DNA of 64,000 nucleotides, taken from assembly GCA_963724015.1 (NCBI GenBank), contig CAVRTM010000004.1:868001-932000 (forward strand), written 5' to 3'. The DNA is from CAVRTM01 sp963724015. Its GTDB lineage: Bacteria; Actinomycetota; Actinomycetes; Actinomycetales; Dermatophilaceae. Under the pieces are notes generated by a model. The model ran no database searches. It was not told the DNA's origin and saw only the letters and a list, made by a program, of their open reading frames with translations. Of this stretch, positions 43,405 through 53,853 are shown in pieces (positions within the stretch are counted from its first letter, which is position 1; the number at the start of each line of letters is the position of its first letter). The translations under genes and the position numbers were made by a program.

Positions 43405-44305
43405 GCTGCCGGAGGTCGAGGTCGTCCGGCGGGGGCTGCAGGACCACGTCGTGGGCCGGCGCCTCGGCGCAGCGCAGTTCCTCGGCAGCCGCGTCGCCCG
43501 CCGGCACCTGCCTGGGCCCGCCGACCTCGCCGCCCGCGTCACCGGCAACGCGGTGCTGGCGGCCGAGCGCCGGGGCAAGTACCTCTGGCTCGTCCTGCAG
43601 GCCCCTGATGCCCATCGCCAGGCGCTGATCATCCACCTGGGCATGAGCGGACAGCTGCTCGTGGAGGCGGCGGACGCGCCGGCCGAGAAGCACCTGCACG
43701 CCTCGTTCGACTTCGAGGACGAAGGACCCCAGCTGCGCTTCGTCGACCAGCGCACCTTCGGCGGGATGGCCCTGGCCGACCTCGTCCCCGACGTCGCCAC
43801 GGCCTCGCCCACCACCGGCCGGCCGTGGGGGGTGCCCTCGACGATCACCCACATCGCCCCCGACCCCTTCGAGCCGGGCTACGACCGTGCCGCCGTGGTG
43901 GCGCGGCTGCGGACGCGCCGTACCGGCATCAAGCGGGCCCTGCTGGACCAGGGGCTGGTCTCGGGCGTGGGCAACATCTACGCCGACGAGGCCCTGTGGC
44001 GCGCGAGGCTGCACGGCGAGCGCGAGGCCGCCACGCTGACCCGCCCGGCCCTCGGCCGGCTGCTGGACCACGCCGCGGAGGTGATGCAGGCGGCGCTCGA
44101 CCAGGGCGGCACGAGCTTCGACGCGCTCTACGTCAACGTCAACGGCGCGAGCGGCTACTTCGACCGGTCGCTCCACGCGTACGGGCAGGAGGGCCGGCCG
44201 TGTGCCCGCTGCGGGGCGCTCATCCGGCGCGAGTCGTTCATGAACCGCTCGTCGTTCTCCTGCCCGCGCTGCCAGCCGCGACCGCGCAGCGCCCCGCGGT
44301 CCTGA
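43397..44305 (+). CDS. mutM: Formamidopyrimidine-DNA glycosylase
   Basis: Removes 8-oxoguanine and other oxidised purines. The 302-residue protein begins MPELPEVEVVRRGL with the catalytic Pro2 and Glu3; Lys in RRGKYLWLVL, the helix-two-turn-helix region LLDQGLVSGVGNIYADEALWRA, and the C-terminal zinc finger CARCGALIRRESFMNRSSFSCPRC are intact. It overlaps rnc by eight bases. Confidence 0.96.
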   Translation: MPELPEVEVVRRGLQDHVVGRRLGAAQFLGSRVARRHLPGPADLAARVTGNAVLAAERRGKYLWLVLQAPDAHRQALIIHLGMSGQLLVEAADAPAEKHLHASFDFEDEGPQLRFVDQRTFGGMALADLVPDVATASPTTGRPWGVPSTITHIAPDPFEPGYDRAAVVARLRTRRTGIKRALLDQGLVSGVGNIYADEALWRARLHGEREAATLTRPALGRLLDHAAEVMQAALDQGGTSFDALYVNVNGASGYFDRSLHAYGQEGRPCARCGALIRRESFMNRSSFSCPRCQPRPRSAPRS

Positions 44306-44330
44306 GCCGGCCCTCCCGCACCCGCGGCGC

Positions 44331-45323
44331 TCACTCGCCGGGGTAGGTGACGCCCAGCTCGGCGCGGACGCCGTCCATGAGCTCGAGGATCGCCACCGTC
44401 TCGCCCTGCGGCACCAGCGGGCTCTCCAGCAGGCCGGCCCGCAGGCAGCGCCCCACCTCCTCGATCTGCGGCACGTAGCCGGCCGGCTCGGTCTCGACCC
44501 GGCGGACCTCGCCGTCGATGCTCACCAGCATCGTGGTGGGGACGAAGAAGGTCGGCTCCAGGCTCAGCCAGCCCCGTGTCCCGGAGACGGTGGCCCGGCA
44601 TGACGTCGTGACGGCCGAGGAGCTGAACAGCTGGGCGATGGCCCCGTCGTCGCGGGACCACTGCATCGCGACCGTCCGGTCGACGCCGGTCGGTGCGAGG
44701 TCGCCGCTGACCTGGACCCGGTCGGGGGCGCCCAGGAACAGCCACGCGAACGTCGCGGGGTAGATGCCGAGGTCGAGCAGGGCGCCGCCGCCGTTGTCGC
44801 GGTCCAGCAGCCGGTGTCCCGGGTCGTAGTCGAGGGCGAAGGCGAAGTCGGCCTGGACGGCGCGCACCGCACCCAGCTCTCCAGCGGCGACCAGGTCCAG
44901 CGCCTGCCGGACCAGCGGGTTGGTGCGCATCCACATGGCTTCCATCGCGAAGACCCCGACCTTCGCGGCGGCGGCGAAGACCTCACGGGCCCCGCCGGCG
45001 TCGAGGGTCAGCGGCTTCTCCACGAGGACCGGCTTGCCCGCCTCGATCGCGGCGAGGGCCTGCTCCCGGTGGAACGGGTGCGTGGTGGCGACGTAGACGA
45101 CGTCGACCTCGTCGTCGGCGTACAGCTCGTCATAGCTGCCGAAGCTGCGCGGCGCGTCGTAGCGCCGCGCGAACTCCGCGGCGCGGTCGGCGTCGCGCGC
45201 CGCCACGGCGGCGACGACGTGGCCGTCGGTGCGGGAGATGTCCGCAGCCAGGGAGGAGGCGATGCCGCCCGCTCCGAGGATGCCCCAGCGGACCGGGCGG
45301 GTGGTCAGGTCGGAGTCGGTCAC
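44331..45323 (-). CDS. Gfo/Idh/MocA family oxidoreductase
   Basis: NAD(P)-dependent dehydrogenase of 330 residues. Rossmann motif WGILGAGGIASSLAADI, DVVYVATTHPFHREQALAAIEAGKPVLVEKPL (the EKP lysine), then a C-terminal alpha/beta domain. Substrates in the family are sugars, inositols or dihydrodiols; this one is not assignable. It diverges from acyP across a palindrome-rich region. Confidence 0.9.
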   Translation of the reverse strand: MTDSDLTTRPVRWGILGAGGIASSLAADISRTDGHVVAAVAARDADRAAEFARRYDAPRSFGSYDELYADDEVDVVYVATTHPFHREQALAAIEAGKPVLVEKPLTLDAGGAREVFAAAAKVGVFAMEAMWMRTNPLVRQALDLVAAGELGAVRAVQADFAFALDYDPGHRLLDRDNGGGALLDLGIYPATFAWLFLGAPDRVQVSGDLAPTGVDRTVAMQWSRDDGAIAQLFSSSAVTTSCRATVSGTRGWLSLEPTFFVPTTMLVSIDGEVRRVETEPAGYVPQIEEVGRCLRAGLLESPLVPQGETVAILELMDGVRAELGVTYPGE

Positions 45324-45378
45324 GGGACCAGACTCTAGGAGACGCCGGCGCGGCGCGCGGGGCGACCGGTCCGGGAAC

Positions 45379-45406
45379 CGCGGACCGGTCCGGGAACCGG
45401 TCCGCG
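45379..45406. repeat. 11-bp inverted repeat in the oxidoreductase/acyP intergenic region
   Basis: CGCGGACCGGT (45379-45389) and ACCGGTCCGCG (45396-45406) are perfect complements separated by six bases. A direct repeat GACCGGTCCGGGAACCG also occurs at 45364-45380 and 45383-45399. It lies upstream of the acyP -10 and may be an operator or a terminator-like hairpin. Confidence 0.6.
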
Positions 45407-45416
45407 GGCGGGTCCG

Positions 45417-45422
45417 TAGGAT
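45417..45422 (+). promoter_or_regulatory. -10 box, leaderless type, for acyP
   Basis: TAGGAT ends eight bases before the ATG at 45431. Confidence 0.4.
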
Positions 45423-45430
45423 CAGCGTCC

Positions 45431-45709
45431 ATGGAGCGCGCGACGATCTTCGTGCAGGGTCGGGTCCAGGGTGTGGGGTTCCGGTGGTGGGTCCGCTCCC
45501 GGGCGCTCGAGCTCGGCCTGGTCGGGTTCGCCCGCAACCTGCCCGACGGTCGGGTGGAGGTCCTCGCCCAGGGCGAGCCGGAGGCCGTGGGGACCCTGCG
45601 CCAGCTGCTCGAGCGCCCCGACGCCCCTGAGCGCCCCGGCACGGTCACTGGCTGCACGGTGCAGCACGGCAGCCCACGCGAGGACCTGCGGGGCTTCACC
45701 GAGCGCTGA
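45431..45709 (+). CDS. acyP: Acylphosphatase
   Basis: Small enzyme (92 residues) that hydrolyses acyl phosphates. The conserved VQGRVQGVGFRWWVRSRA (catalytic Arg) and GFARNLPDGRVEVLAQGE (catalytic Asn) are both present. Confidence 0.95.
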   Translation: MERATIFVQGRVQGVGFRWWVRSRALELGLVGFARNLPDGRVEVLAQGEPEAVGTLRQLLERPDAPERPGTVTGCTVQHGSPREDLRGFTER

Positions 45710-45840
45710 TGACAAGGCCGGGAGCCCGTTGACCTGCGCGGACGGCGGTGGGACTCTGGGGTGGCACCCGCCGCACGGTTCTGCGGGGAGCGCCCACCCA
45801 TCACCCTCCGCCACGAGCGGAGCATCCTGACGGAGCTGGT

Positions 45841-46035
45841 ATGGCAAAGGCCCTGCTGGGTCATCGAGTATTCCGGGACGATCGGCTCATGCTGGAGGCT
45901 GCGCGCCTCCGCAACCGCGTCCGCGACCTCGAGGACCTTGTCGAACACCTCGAGCACGACAACGCGCGGCTGCGTGCCCACGGTGTCCCGGACGTGTCCC
46001 GGATCGGTGAACAGGTGGTCGAACCGGTCGGTTAG
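45841..46035 (+). CDS. Small coiled-coil protein upstream of smc
   Basis: A 64-residue protein not recognised as a named family. After MAKALLGHRVFRDDR comes a heptad-like helix LMLEAARLRNRVRDLEDLVEHL continuing LEHDNARLRAHG, predicted to form a coiled coil, and a short tail. GGAG precedes the ATG. It is 93 bases upstream of smc on the same strand, so it may be co-expressed. Confidence 0.65.
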   Translation: MAKALLGHRVFRDDRLMLEAARLRNRVRDLEDLVEHLEHDNARLRAHGVPDVSRIGEQVVEPVG

Positions 46036-46128
46036 CACCGCCCCGCAGCAGAGCAGGTCCCCGGGGTCGCCCGGTGCCGCCGGTACAGTGAACGGCGTTC
46101 ACCACCGGACCGAGGAGCCCCGCGACCC

Positions 46129-49100
46129 GTGTACGTCAAGAGCCTGACCCTGCGGGGCTTCAAGTCCTTCGCCTCCGCGACGTCGATGCGGCTCGAGCCG
46201 GGGATCACCTGCATCGTCGGGCCCAACGGCTCGGGCAAGTCCAACGTCGTCGACGCGCTGGCGTGGGTGATGGGGGAGCAGGGCGCCAAGAGCCTGCGCG
46301 GCGGCAAGATGGAGGACGTCATCTTCGCCGGGACGTCGGGGCGGGCGCCGCTCGGGCGCGCCGAGGTCGCGCTGACCATCGACAACACCGACGGCGCCCT
46401 GCCGATCGACTACACCGAGGTGACGATCAAGCGGACGATGTTCCGCAACGGAGGGTCCGACTACTCCATCAACGGCACGTCGTGCCGGCTGCTGGACGTC
46501 CAGGAGCTGCTCTCCGACTCCGGCATCGGCCGCGAGATGCACGTCATCGTCGGCCAGGGGCAGCTCGATGCCGTGCTGCGCGCCACGCCCGAGGAGCGGC
46601 GCGGGTTCATCGAGGAGGCGGCCGGCGTCCTGAAGCACCGCAAGCGCAAGGAGCGCGCGCTGCGCAAGCTGGAGACGATGGAGGTCAACCTCACCCGGGT
46701 CCACGACCTCACCGGGGAGATCCGGCGCCAGCTCGGGCCGCTGGGCAGGCAGGCGGAGGCCGCCCGCAAGGCCGCGGTGATCCAGGCCGACGCCCGCGAC
46801 GCGCGCCTGCGGCTGCTGGCCGACGACCTGGTCCAGCTCACGAGCACGCTGGAGCAGGAGGTCGCCGACGAGACCGCGCTGGTGGCGCGCCGTACCGAGG
46901 TGGAGGAGGCGCTGAGCGGTGTCCGGGCCCGGCTCGGCGTGCTGGAGCAGGAGGCGCAGGAGGCAGCCCCCGAGCTGGCCCGCGCCCAGGAGCAGTGGTT
47001 CGCCCTCTCCTCGCTGCGGGAGCGGCTGACGTCGACGCAGTCGCTGGCGGCCGAGCGGGTGCGCCTGCTCTCCGAGGACGACACCGAGGCGCCGCCGTCC
47101 GGGCGTGACCCGGACGCGCTTGCGCGCGCAGGCCGCGCAGGTGCGTCAGCAGGAGCAGGCGCTGCTGGCCGAGATCGTCGAGGCCAAGCAGGCCCTCGCC
47201 GCCGCGGTCGGCCACCGGGCCGAGACCGAGAGCGCCCACACCGCCGAGCAGCAGCGGCTCGCCCGACTGGTGCGGGCGGCCGCCGACCGGCGCGAGGGCC
47301 TGGCCAAGCTGGCCGGCCAGGTCGGTGCCCGGCGCAGCCGGATCGAGGCGGGAGAGGCCGAGATCGGCCGGCTGCGCGCGAGCCTGGAGCAGAGCCGGTC
47401 GCGCGCCGCCGCCGCCGAGCGCGAGTTCGCCGACCTCGAGGCCTCCGTCGCCGTCGAGGAGGAGGGCGAGGAGGGGCTGGACACCGCCCACGAGCGCGCC
47501 GCCGCCGAGCACGAGCAGGCCGAGGCGGAGGTCGAGAGGTGGCGCGAGGCCGAGCGCGCCGCCGAGCAGCGACCGCTCCAGCGCCGCGGCCCGGCTCGAG
47601 GCCCTGGAGCTGAGCCTGCGCCGCAAGGACGGCGCCGCCGCGCTGCTGGCCGCGACCGACCGCCGGCCCGGCATCAGCGGCTCCGTGGCCGCCCTGCTCC
47701 AGGTGGACCCCGGCTCCGAGGCGGCGGTCGCGGCGGCCCTCGGCTGGGCCGCCGACGCGGTCGCCGTCGAGACCGTCGAGGCCGCCGCCGGGGCGGTGTC
47801 GCTGCTGCGCGAGGACGACGCCGGCCGGGCCGTCCTGCTCGTCGGCGCGTCGGCGCTGCCGGTCGACCCCGCGACGTGGCCCGAGCTGCCGGTCGCGGCA
47901 CGCTGGGCCCGCGACGCGGTCACCTGCCCCGACGGCCTGCGCCCCGCGATCGACCAGCTGCTGGACCGGGTCGCCCTGGTCGACGGCACCGCCGCCGCCC
48001 TCGAGCTGACCGGGCGCGCAGAGGGCGTCACCGCGGTCACCGCGGACGGCGACGTCTTCGGGCCCGGGGTCGTGCGCGGCGGCAGCGCCTCCGCGCCCAG
48101 CCTGATCGAGGTGCAGGCGGCGGTCGACGATACCCGCCAGAGCCTCGACGCCGCCGTACGCCGCGGGGAGCAGGCCCGGTTCGCCCTCGCCTCCGCGCGG
48201 GAGCGGCGTCCGCGTCGCCGCCGACGCCGTCGAGCACGCCCTCGAGCGGCTGCACGAGTCCGACGCCCGGATGGCGGCGGTGGCCGAGCGGCTCGGCCAG
48301 CTCGGCTCCGCGGTCCGGGCCGCCCGCGCCGAGTCCGAGCGCACCGAGCAGGCCGTCGCCACCGCCGAACGCGCCCTGGTCAGCGACCGCGAGGAGCTGA
48401 CCGCCCTGCAGCAGCGCCTCGACGACGCCAGCGCCGAGCCCGGCGAGGAGGAGCCGTCCACCGACGAGCGCGACCGGCTCGAGCAGGCCGCGACGGCCGC
48501 CCGGGCCGCCGAGACCGAGCTGCGCCTGACCCTGCGCACGCGGGAGGAGCGCGCCCGGGCGATGGCCGGGCGCGCCGACTCCCTGGAGTCCGCCGCCCGC
48601 TCCGAGCTGGCGGCCCGCGAGCGGGCCGCCGCGCGCCGGGAGCGGCGCCGCCGGGAGGCCGACGGTCGCGCGAGGCGGTGCGCCAGGGCGCGTCGTACGC
48701 CGCCGCCGCGGTCACCTCCTCCCTGGAGCTGGCCACCACGGCGCGGGCGGCGGCCGAGGCGGCCCGCACCGAACGCGAGGCCGGCCCTGGCCACGGTGCG
48801 CCGCGAGATCAGCACCCTCGGGGACGAGCTGCGCGAGCTGACCGACTCGGTGCACCGCGACGAGGTCGCCCGCACCCAGCAGCGGCTGCGGATCGAGACG
48901 CTGCAGACCAAGGCGCGTCGAGGAGCTCGGCATCGACCCCGACGTGCTGGTGGAGGAGCTTCGGCCCGCACCAGCTGGTGCCCGTCGTGCCCGACCCCGA
49001 GATGAGCGCGGAGCAGGTCGAGGCGCTGCAGCCCCAGCCGTTCGTGCGCGACGTCCAGGCCAAGCGGCTGCGCTCGGCCGAGCGCAAGCTGAACCAGCTC

Positions 49101-49706
49101 GGCAAGGTCAACCCGCTGGCGCTGGAGGAGTACGCCGCCCTCGAGGAGCGGCACAAGTTCCTCACCGAGCAGCTGGAGGACCTCAAGAACTCCAAGCGCG
49201 ACCTGCTCGACATCGTCCGCGAGGTCGACGAGCGGGTCGAGAAGGTCTTCACCGAGGCCTACCACGACACCGCCGCGCAGTTCGAGCGCGTCTTCGAGCG
49301 GCTCTTCCCCGGCGGTGAGGGCCGGCTGGTGCTCACCGACCCGGACAACATGCTCACCACCGGCATCGAGGTCGAGGCGCGGCCGCCGGGCAAGAAGATC
49401 AAGCGGCTCTCGCTGCTCTCCGGCGGCGAGCGGTCGCTGACCGCCGTGGCGCTGCTCGTGGCGATCTTCAAGGCGCGGCCCAGCCCGTTCTACATCATGG
49501 ACGAGGTCGAGGCCGCGCTCGACGACACCAACCTCGGCCGGCTGATCACGCTGTTCGAGGAGCTGCGCGACTCCAGCCAGCTCATCGTCATCACCCACCA
49601 GAAGCGCACGATGGAGATCGCCGACGCGCTGTACGGCGTGACCATGCGCGGCGACGGGGTGACCACGGTGGTCTCCCAGCGGATCCGCGACGTGCAGAGC
49701 GCCTGA
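46129..49706 (+). CDS. smc: Chromosome segregation protein SMC, multiple frameshifts
   Basis: Structural-maintenance-of-chromosomes ATPase that condenses and segregates the nucleoid with ScpA and ScpB. N-terminal head with Walker A VGPNGSGKSNVVDALAWV (about 29-46), then long coiled coils rich in Glu/Ala/Arg, a central hinge (about 47630-48120: LLAATDRRPGISGSVAALLQVD...FGPGVVRGG), and the C-terminal head with signature LLSGGERSLTAVALLVAIFK and Walker B YIMDEVEAALDD. Six or seven frame changes are needed (about 47120, 47570, 48207, 48670, 48780, 48918, 48960), most by skipping one base. Both heads and the hinge are perfect, so sequence error is favoured. GAGGAG precedes the GTG start. Confidence 0.93.
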
Positions 49707-49836
49707 CGCGCCGTCCGGCGGACCGCGGCCGCGGGCCGCGCGGGCGATGACAGTTCGGTAAACGCCCGGGTGAAGCGGGTCACAGCCACGGCGTGCCGGG
49801 CGGTCGACGTGGCCGCGCAGCAGGCACCCTTGAGGC

Positions 49837-50157
49837 ATGGTTGCCCTGATTCTCGGTCTGCTGCTCTGTGTCGGTGTCGCCATGGTCGTGGTCGGGCTGG
49901 TCGCCGTGCCGGCCCGGCGGGAAGGTCGCGACGTGCTGACGCCCCGCGGTGAGCAGGTGCTGACCCGGGTGCTGGAGAAGGACCCCGAGGCGCTCCGCCG
50001 ACCTCCGGGGCGCCCGCGCGCCGCCCGGCGCCGCGCCAGGTCGGGCGACCCGCCGACTGGCCCGCCGACTGACCCGCCGACCGGCCGCGCCGGGCCACCC
50101 GCAGCGGCCCGGCGAGACGTCGTACGCGCCGGGGTTTGTCTGGGAGAATCGGCGACT
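49837..50157 (+). CDS. Small membrane protein upstream of ftsY, no stop of its own
   Basis: N-terminal transmembrane helix (MVALILGLLLCVGVAMVVVGLVAV) and a basic, Arg/Pro-rich cytoplasmic part (GRDVLTPRGEQVLTRVLEKD). The frame runs through three copies of a CCGCCGACTGGC-like unit (about 50048-50085) into ftsY without a stop; a TGA within the repeats (50068-50070) is in another frame, so an indel may have removed the true end. Function unknown. Confidence 0.55.
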
Positions 50158-51368
50158 GTGAGCCAACTCCAGGAAATCATCGCCATCGCCGTGATCGTCG
50201 CGATCACGGGCGTCGGACTCGTCGTGGGGCTGCTGCGACCCGGGGGACGGTCGACCAAGGAGCTGCCGCCGAAGGCGCCGCAGCCCGGCCGTGACTACGC
50301 GCCGGGCGTGGGCGACGACGCCGCGGAGCCGCGGGACACCCCGACCCGCCGGATCGAGGACATCGCCGGCCTGGACACCCTCCAGCCTCCCGAGGTGGAG
50401 GAGGAGCCGGAGATGCCGCTCGCGCCCCAGCCTCGAGCGCCCGGCGCCCGCCGGTGGCCGGCTGCAGCGCCTGCGGTCACGCCTGGCCCGCTCCAACAGC
50501 GCCTTCGGGCAGAGCCTGCTGGGGCTGCTGTCCCGCGGGGGCCTGGACGAGCAGGCGTGGGAGGACGTCGAGGACACGCTGCTGGCCTCCGACCTCGGCG
50601 TCGAGGCGTCGATGGAGCTCGTCGACTCGCTGCGCACCCAGGTCAAGGTCGAGGGCGCCCGCGACGAGGAGACCGTGCGCGGGCTGGCTGCGCGCCGACC
50701 TGCTCGAGCTCGTGGACCCCGGCATGGACCGCTCGATCGCCTCGTCCCGCGTCGAGTCGCGCCCGGCCGTCATCCTCGTGGTCGGCGTCAACGGCACCGG
50801 CAAGACCACCACGGTCGGCAAGCTCGCCCGCGTCCTCGTCGCCGAGGACAAGGACGTCGTGCTCGGCGCGGCCGACACGTTCCGTGCCGCCGCCGCGGAC
50901 CAGCTGCAGACCTGGGGCGAGCGGGTCGGCGTGACCACCATCCGCTCCGACCGTGAGGGCGCCGACCCGGCCGCCGTGGCCTTCGACGCCGTCCGGGGCG
51001 GTGCCGAGCTCGAGGCCGACGTCGTGATCATCGACACCGCGGGCCGGCTGCACAACAAGGTCGGGCTGATGGACGAGCTCGGCAAGGTCAAGCGGGTGGT
51101 CGAGAAGCAGAGCCCCATCGACGAGGTGCTCCTGGTCCTGGACGCCACGACCGGGCAGAACGGCCTGCGCCAGGCCGAGGTGTTCGCCGAGGTCGTCAAC
51201 GTCACCGGCATCGTCCTGACCAAGCTCGACGGGACCGCCAAGGGCGGCATCGTCGTCGCGGTCCAGCGCAAGCTCGGCGTGCCGGTCAAGCTGGTCGGCC
51301 TCGGCGAGGGCCCGGACGACCTGGCGCCGTTCGACCCCGAGGCGTTCGTCGACGCGATCGTCTCCTGA
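50158..51368 (+). CDS. ftsY: Signal recognition particle receptor FtsY, two frameshifts
   Basis: Membrane-associated GTPase that docks the SRP-ribosome complex. N-terminal membrane helix (VSQLQEIIAIAVIVAITGVGLVV), acidic linker (EDIAGLDTLQPPEVEEEPE), SRP54 N domain (LARSNSAFGQSLLGLLSRGGLDEQAWEDVEDTLL) and NG GTPase domain with GVNGTGKTTTVGKLARVL, DTFRAAAADQL, IIDTAGRLHNK and TKLDGTAKGG. Frame changes at about 50420 and 50685 each need one extra base skipped; the second reads CTGGCTG where CTGCTG is expected. GTG at 50158. Confidence 0.94.
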
Positions 51369-51397
51369 CCCGGCCGGCGCCGCGGCGGCGCGGCGCC

Positions 51398-52348
51398 TCA
51401 GCTCGCGCGGTCCCCGACCCGGTCGTCGACCGGCTCGTGGACCTGGTCGGCTCCGGGCGGCGCCGTCATCGCCCACCGGATGAGGCGGGTGGCGGCGCTG
51501 CCGACGGGCAGGCCCACCAGGCGCTCGGAGACCGGCAGCCACGGCAGCCGCAGCGGCACGCGTGACCAGCGGGGCAGCAGGGCCACCGCGGCGGCAGCCA
51601 GGCCGGCGTAACCGGCCCGGGCCGGCAGCGGCAGCGGGGGAGTCAGCAGCAGGAACCGGGCCGCCTCCCGCGCCGCCGGGGTGCTGGCCAGCTCGGGGAG
51701 GTAGGACTCCAGCGCCTCCTCCAGCTCGGCGACGCTCATCGGCGGGTCCAGGACCCCGAGCCGGGTCGCCACGAGCGAGGCCTGCGCGACGTACAGGTCG
51801 GCCTCCTGCGCCGTCAGCGGTCGCTCGCCGAACCGCTGGTGGGCGGCGAGGAAGCTGTCCACCTCGGTGATGTGGACCCAGCGCAGCAGGTGGGGGTCGC
51901 TCGCGGCGTACGGACGTCCGTCGGGGGCGGTGCCACGCACCCGCTCGTGGATGGCGCGGACCCGCTCGATCAGCTGCTCGGCGTGCTCCACCGTGCCGAA
52001 GGTCGTGGTCGCGAGGAAGGTGCTCGTGCGCTGCAGCCGGCCCCAGGGGTCGCCCTTGTAGCCCGAGTGCGCGGCCACCCCGGCCATGGCCAGCGGGTGC
52101 AGCGACTGCACGAGCAGGGCCCGGATGCCGCCGACGAACATCGAGGCGTCGGCGTGCACCCGCCAGATGACGTCGTCGGGGCCGAACCACCGCTCACCGG
52201 GGGAGTCCCAGATGACCCGGGCCTGCTCGACCGCGTCGTCGCCGGCGACCCTGCTGCGCAGGGACGATGCCAGCGTGCGGCGGGCGGTGGACAGGAGCGG
52301 GACGGCGTCAAGCGCCGCGGCGGGCCGGGAACGCGTCGTGGAGGACAT
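51398..52348 (-). CDS. DUF2236 / MpaB-like oxygenase family protein
   Basis: A 316-residue all-helical protein of the family now called oxygenase MpaB (related to latex-clearing protein Lcp), which binds haem b in characterised members. Conserved blocks are VHADASMFVGGIRALLVQSLHPLAMAG, the HSGYKGDPWGRLQRT stretch, FLATTTFGT and RWVHITEVDSFLAAHQRFG; the His residues are haem-ligand candidates. Substrate unknown. Confidence 0.85.
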   Translation of the reverse strand: MSSTTRSRPAAALDAVPLLSTARRTLASSLRSRVAGDDAVEQARVIWDSPGERWFGPDDVIWRVHADASMFVGGIRALLVQSLHPLAMAGVAAHSGYKGDPWGRLQRTSTFLATTTFGTVEHAEQLIERVRAIHERVRGTAPDGRPYAASDPHLLRWVHITEVDSFLAAHQRFGERPLTAQEADLYVAQASLVATRLGVLDPPMSVAELEEALESYLPELASTPAAREAARFLLLTPPLPLPARAGYAGLAAAAVALLPRWSRVPLRLPWLPVSERLVGLPVGSAATRLIRWAMTAPPGADQVHEPVDDRVGDRAS

Positions 52349-52384
52349 CCCCTGAAGTATGACGTCAGGTCGCCGGCGGCGCCG

Positions 52385-52431
52385 GTTACGTGATGCTTAC
52401 CTGTGCACGCGACTGCTAACACGCCCGTAAC
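52385..52431 (+). promoter_or_regulatory. GlnR-like boxes upstream of amtB
   Basis: Two pairs of half-sites resemble the actinobacterial GlnR box (gTnAc-n6-GaAAc): GTTAC-n6-CTTAC (52385-52400) and CTAAC-n6-GTAAC (52416-52431). They lie 46-92 bases before the amtB ATG. GlnR activates amtB-glnK-glnD in Streptomyces under nitrogen limitation; the match here is good but not perfect. Confidence 0.55.
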
Positions 52432-52476
52432 ACGAGGCGCCTCCCGGTGAAACGCCCGGCTTGGACAGTGGCGGTC

Positions 52477-53853
52477 ATGACAATCAACAGCGGCGACACC
52501 GCTTGGGTCCTGGCCAGTGCCGCTCTGGTGCTGCTCATGACCCCCGGTCTCGCACTCTTCTACGGCGGCATGGTCAGGGCCAAGAGCGTCCTGAACATGA
52601 TGATGATGAGCTTCGGGGCGATGGCGTCGATCAGCGTCGTCTGGATCCTCTGGGGCTACAGCGAGGCGTTCGGCAACTCCTGGCACGGCCTCGTCGGCAA
52701 CCCGTTCCAGCACTTCGGGCTCTCCGGGCTCCTCGGGCGACGCGGCGTTCGGGGCCAAGGGCGACATGATCCCGGCCCTCGCGTTCGTCGCCTTCCAGGC
52801 CGTGTTCGCCATCATCACGGTGGCGCTGATCAGCGGCGCGATCGCGGACCGGGCCAAGTTCGCCACCTGGATGGTCTTCACCGTCGTGTGGGCGACGATC
52901 GTCTACTTCCCCGTCGCCAACTGGGTGTTCGCCTTCGACGGCTTCGCGGCCGACAAGGGCGGGTGGATCGCCAACCAGCTCGAAGGCGATCGACTTCGCC
53001 GGTGGCACGGCGGTGCACATCAACGCCGGTGCCGCCGGGCTCGCGCTGGCGCTGGTCCTCGGCAAGCGGGTCGGCTTCGGCAAGGAGCCGATGCGCCCGC
53101 ACAACCTGACCCTGGTCATGATCGGCGCCGGCCTGCTGTGGTTCGGCTGGTTCGGCTTCAACGCCGGCTCGGCGCTCGGCGCCAACGGCACCGCCGCCAT
53201 CACCTGGGTCAACACCCTCGCAGCCACCGGCGCCGCCATGCTCGGCCTGGCTGGCCACCGAGCGGATCCGCGACGGACACGCCACCTCCCTCGGCGCGGC
53301 CTCCGGCGTCGTCGCCGGCCTGGTCGCCATCACCCCGGCCTGCTCCTCGGTCACGCCGATCGGTGCCGTCGCCGTCGGCATCCTCGGCGGCGTGCTCTGC
53401 GCCCTGGCCGTGGGGCTGAAGTTCCGGTTCGGCTTCGACGACAGCCTGGACGTCGTCGGGCGTCCACCTCGTCGGCGGTCTCATCGGCACCCTCGCCATC
53501 GGCTTCCTGGCCTCGCGCCGCCGGCCGCCGGCCGGTGTCGACGGCCTGTTCTACGGCGGAGGAGTGGACCAGCTGTGGCGCCAGGCCGTCGGTGCCTTCG
53601 CGGTCCTGGCCTTCTCCTTCATCGCCACCTCCGTCATCGGGCTGGCCCTGCACAAGGCGCTCGGGTTCCGGATCGACCCGGACGCCGAGGTTGCCGGCAT
53701 CGACCTGCAGGAGCACGCTGAGACGTCGTACGACCTCGGCTCCCTCGGTGGCGGCCGGATCGGTGCCGGTGCGCGTGCACCACCGCGACCCGGCCTCCGG
53801 TCGGCACGCACTCCGCACCGTCCGCATCACCCACGCAGGGAGCATCGGCATGA
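52477..53853 (+). CDS. amtB: Ammonium transporter, multiple frameshifts
   Basis: Amt/Rh-family ammonium channel with eleven expected membrane helices. It begins MTINSGDTAWVLASAALVLLM and continues LALFYGGMVRAKSVLNMMMMSFG; later blocks are WMVFTVVWATIVYFPVANWVF, GGTAVHINAGAAGLALAL, LLWFGWFGFNAGSAL and VTPIGAVAVGILGG. One-base insertions are inferred at about 52738, 52985, 53250 and 53460 (two at GGGC, one at CTGGCTG). The C terminus (HAETSYDLGSLGGGRIG) is followed by unclear frame; the stop may overlap the glnB ATG (TGA 53851-53853). The end coordinate is therefore approximate. Confidence 0.9.

Noticed and set aside
47105..49706. Programmed +1 frameshifting in smc
   Set aside because: Several successive shifts without a shared slippery site or stimulatory structure do not fit programmed recoding.
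46461..50258. 1265-codon minus-strand frame opposite smc and ftsY
   Set aside because: No family motifs, extreme Ser/Arg/Ala content, and it spans several gene boundaries. It reflects GC-rich codon structure of the plus-strand genes.
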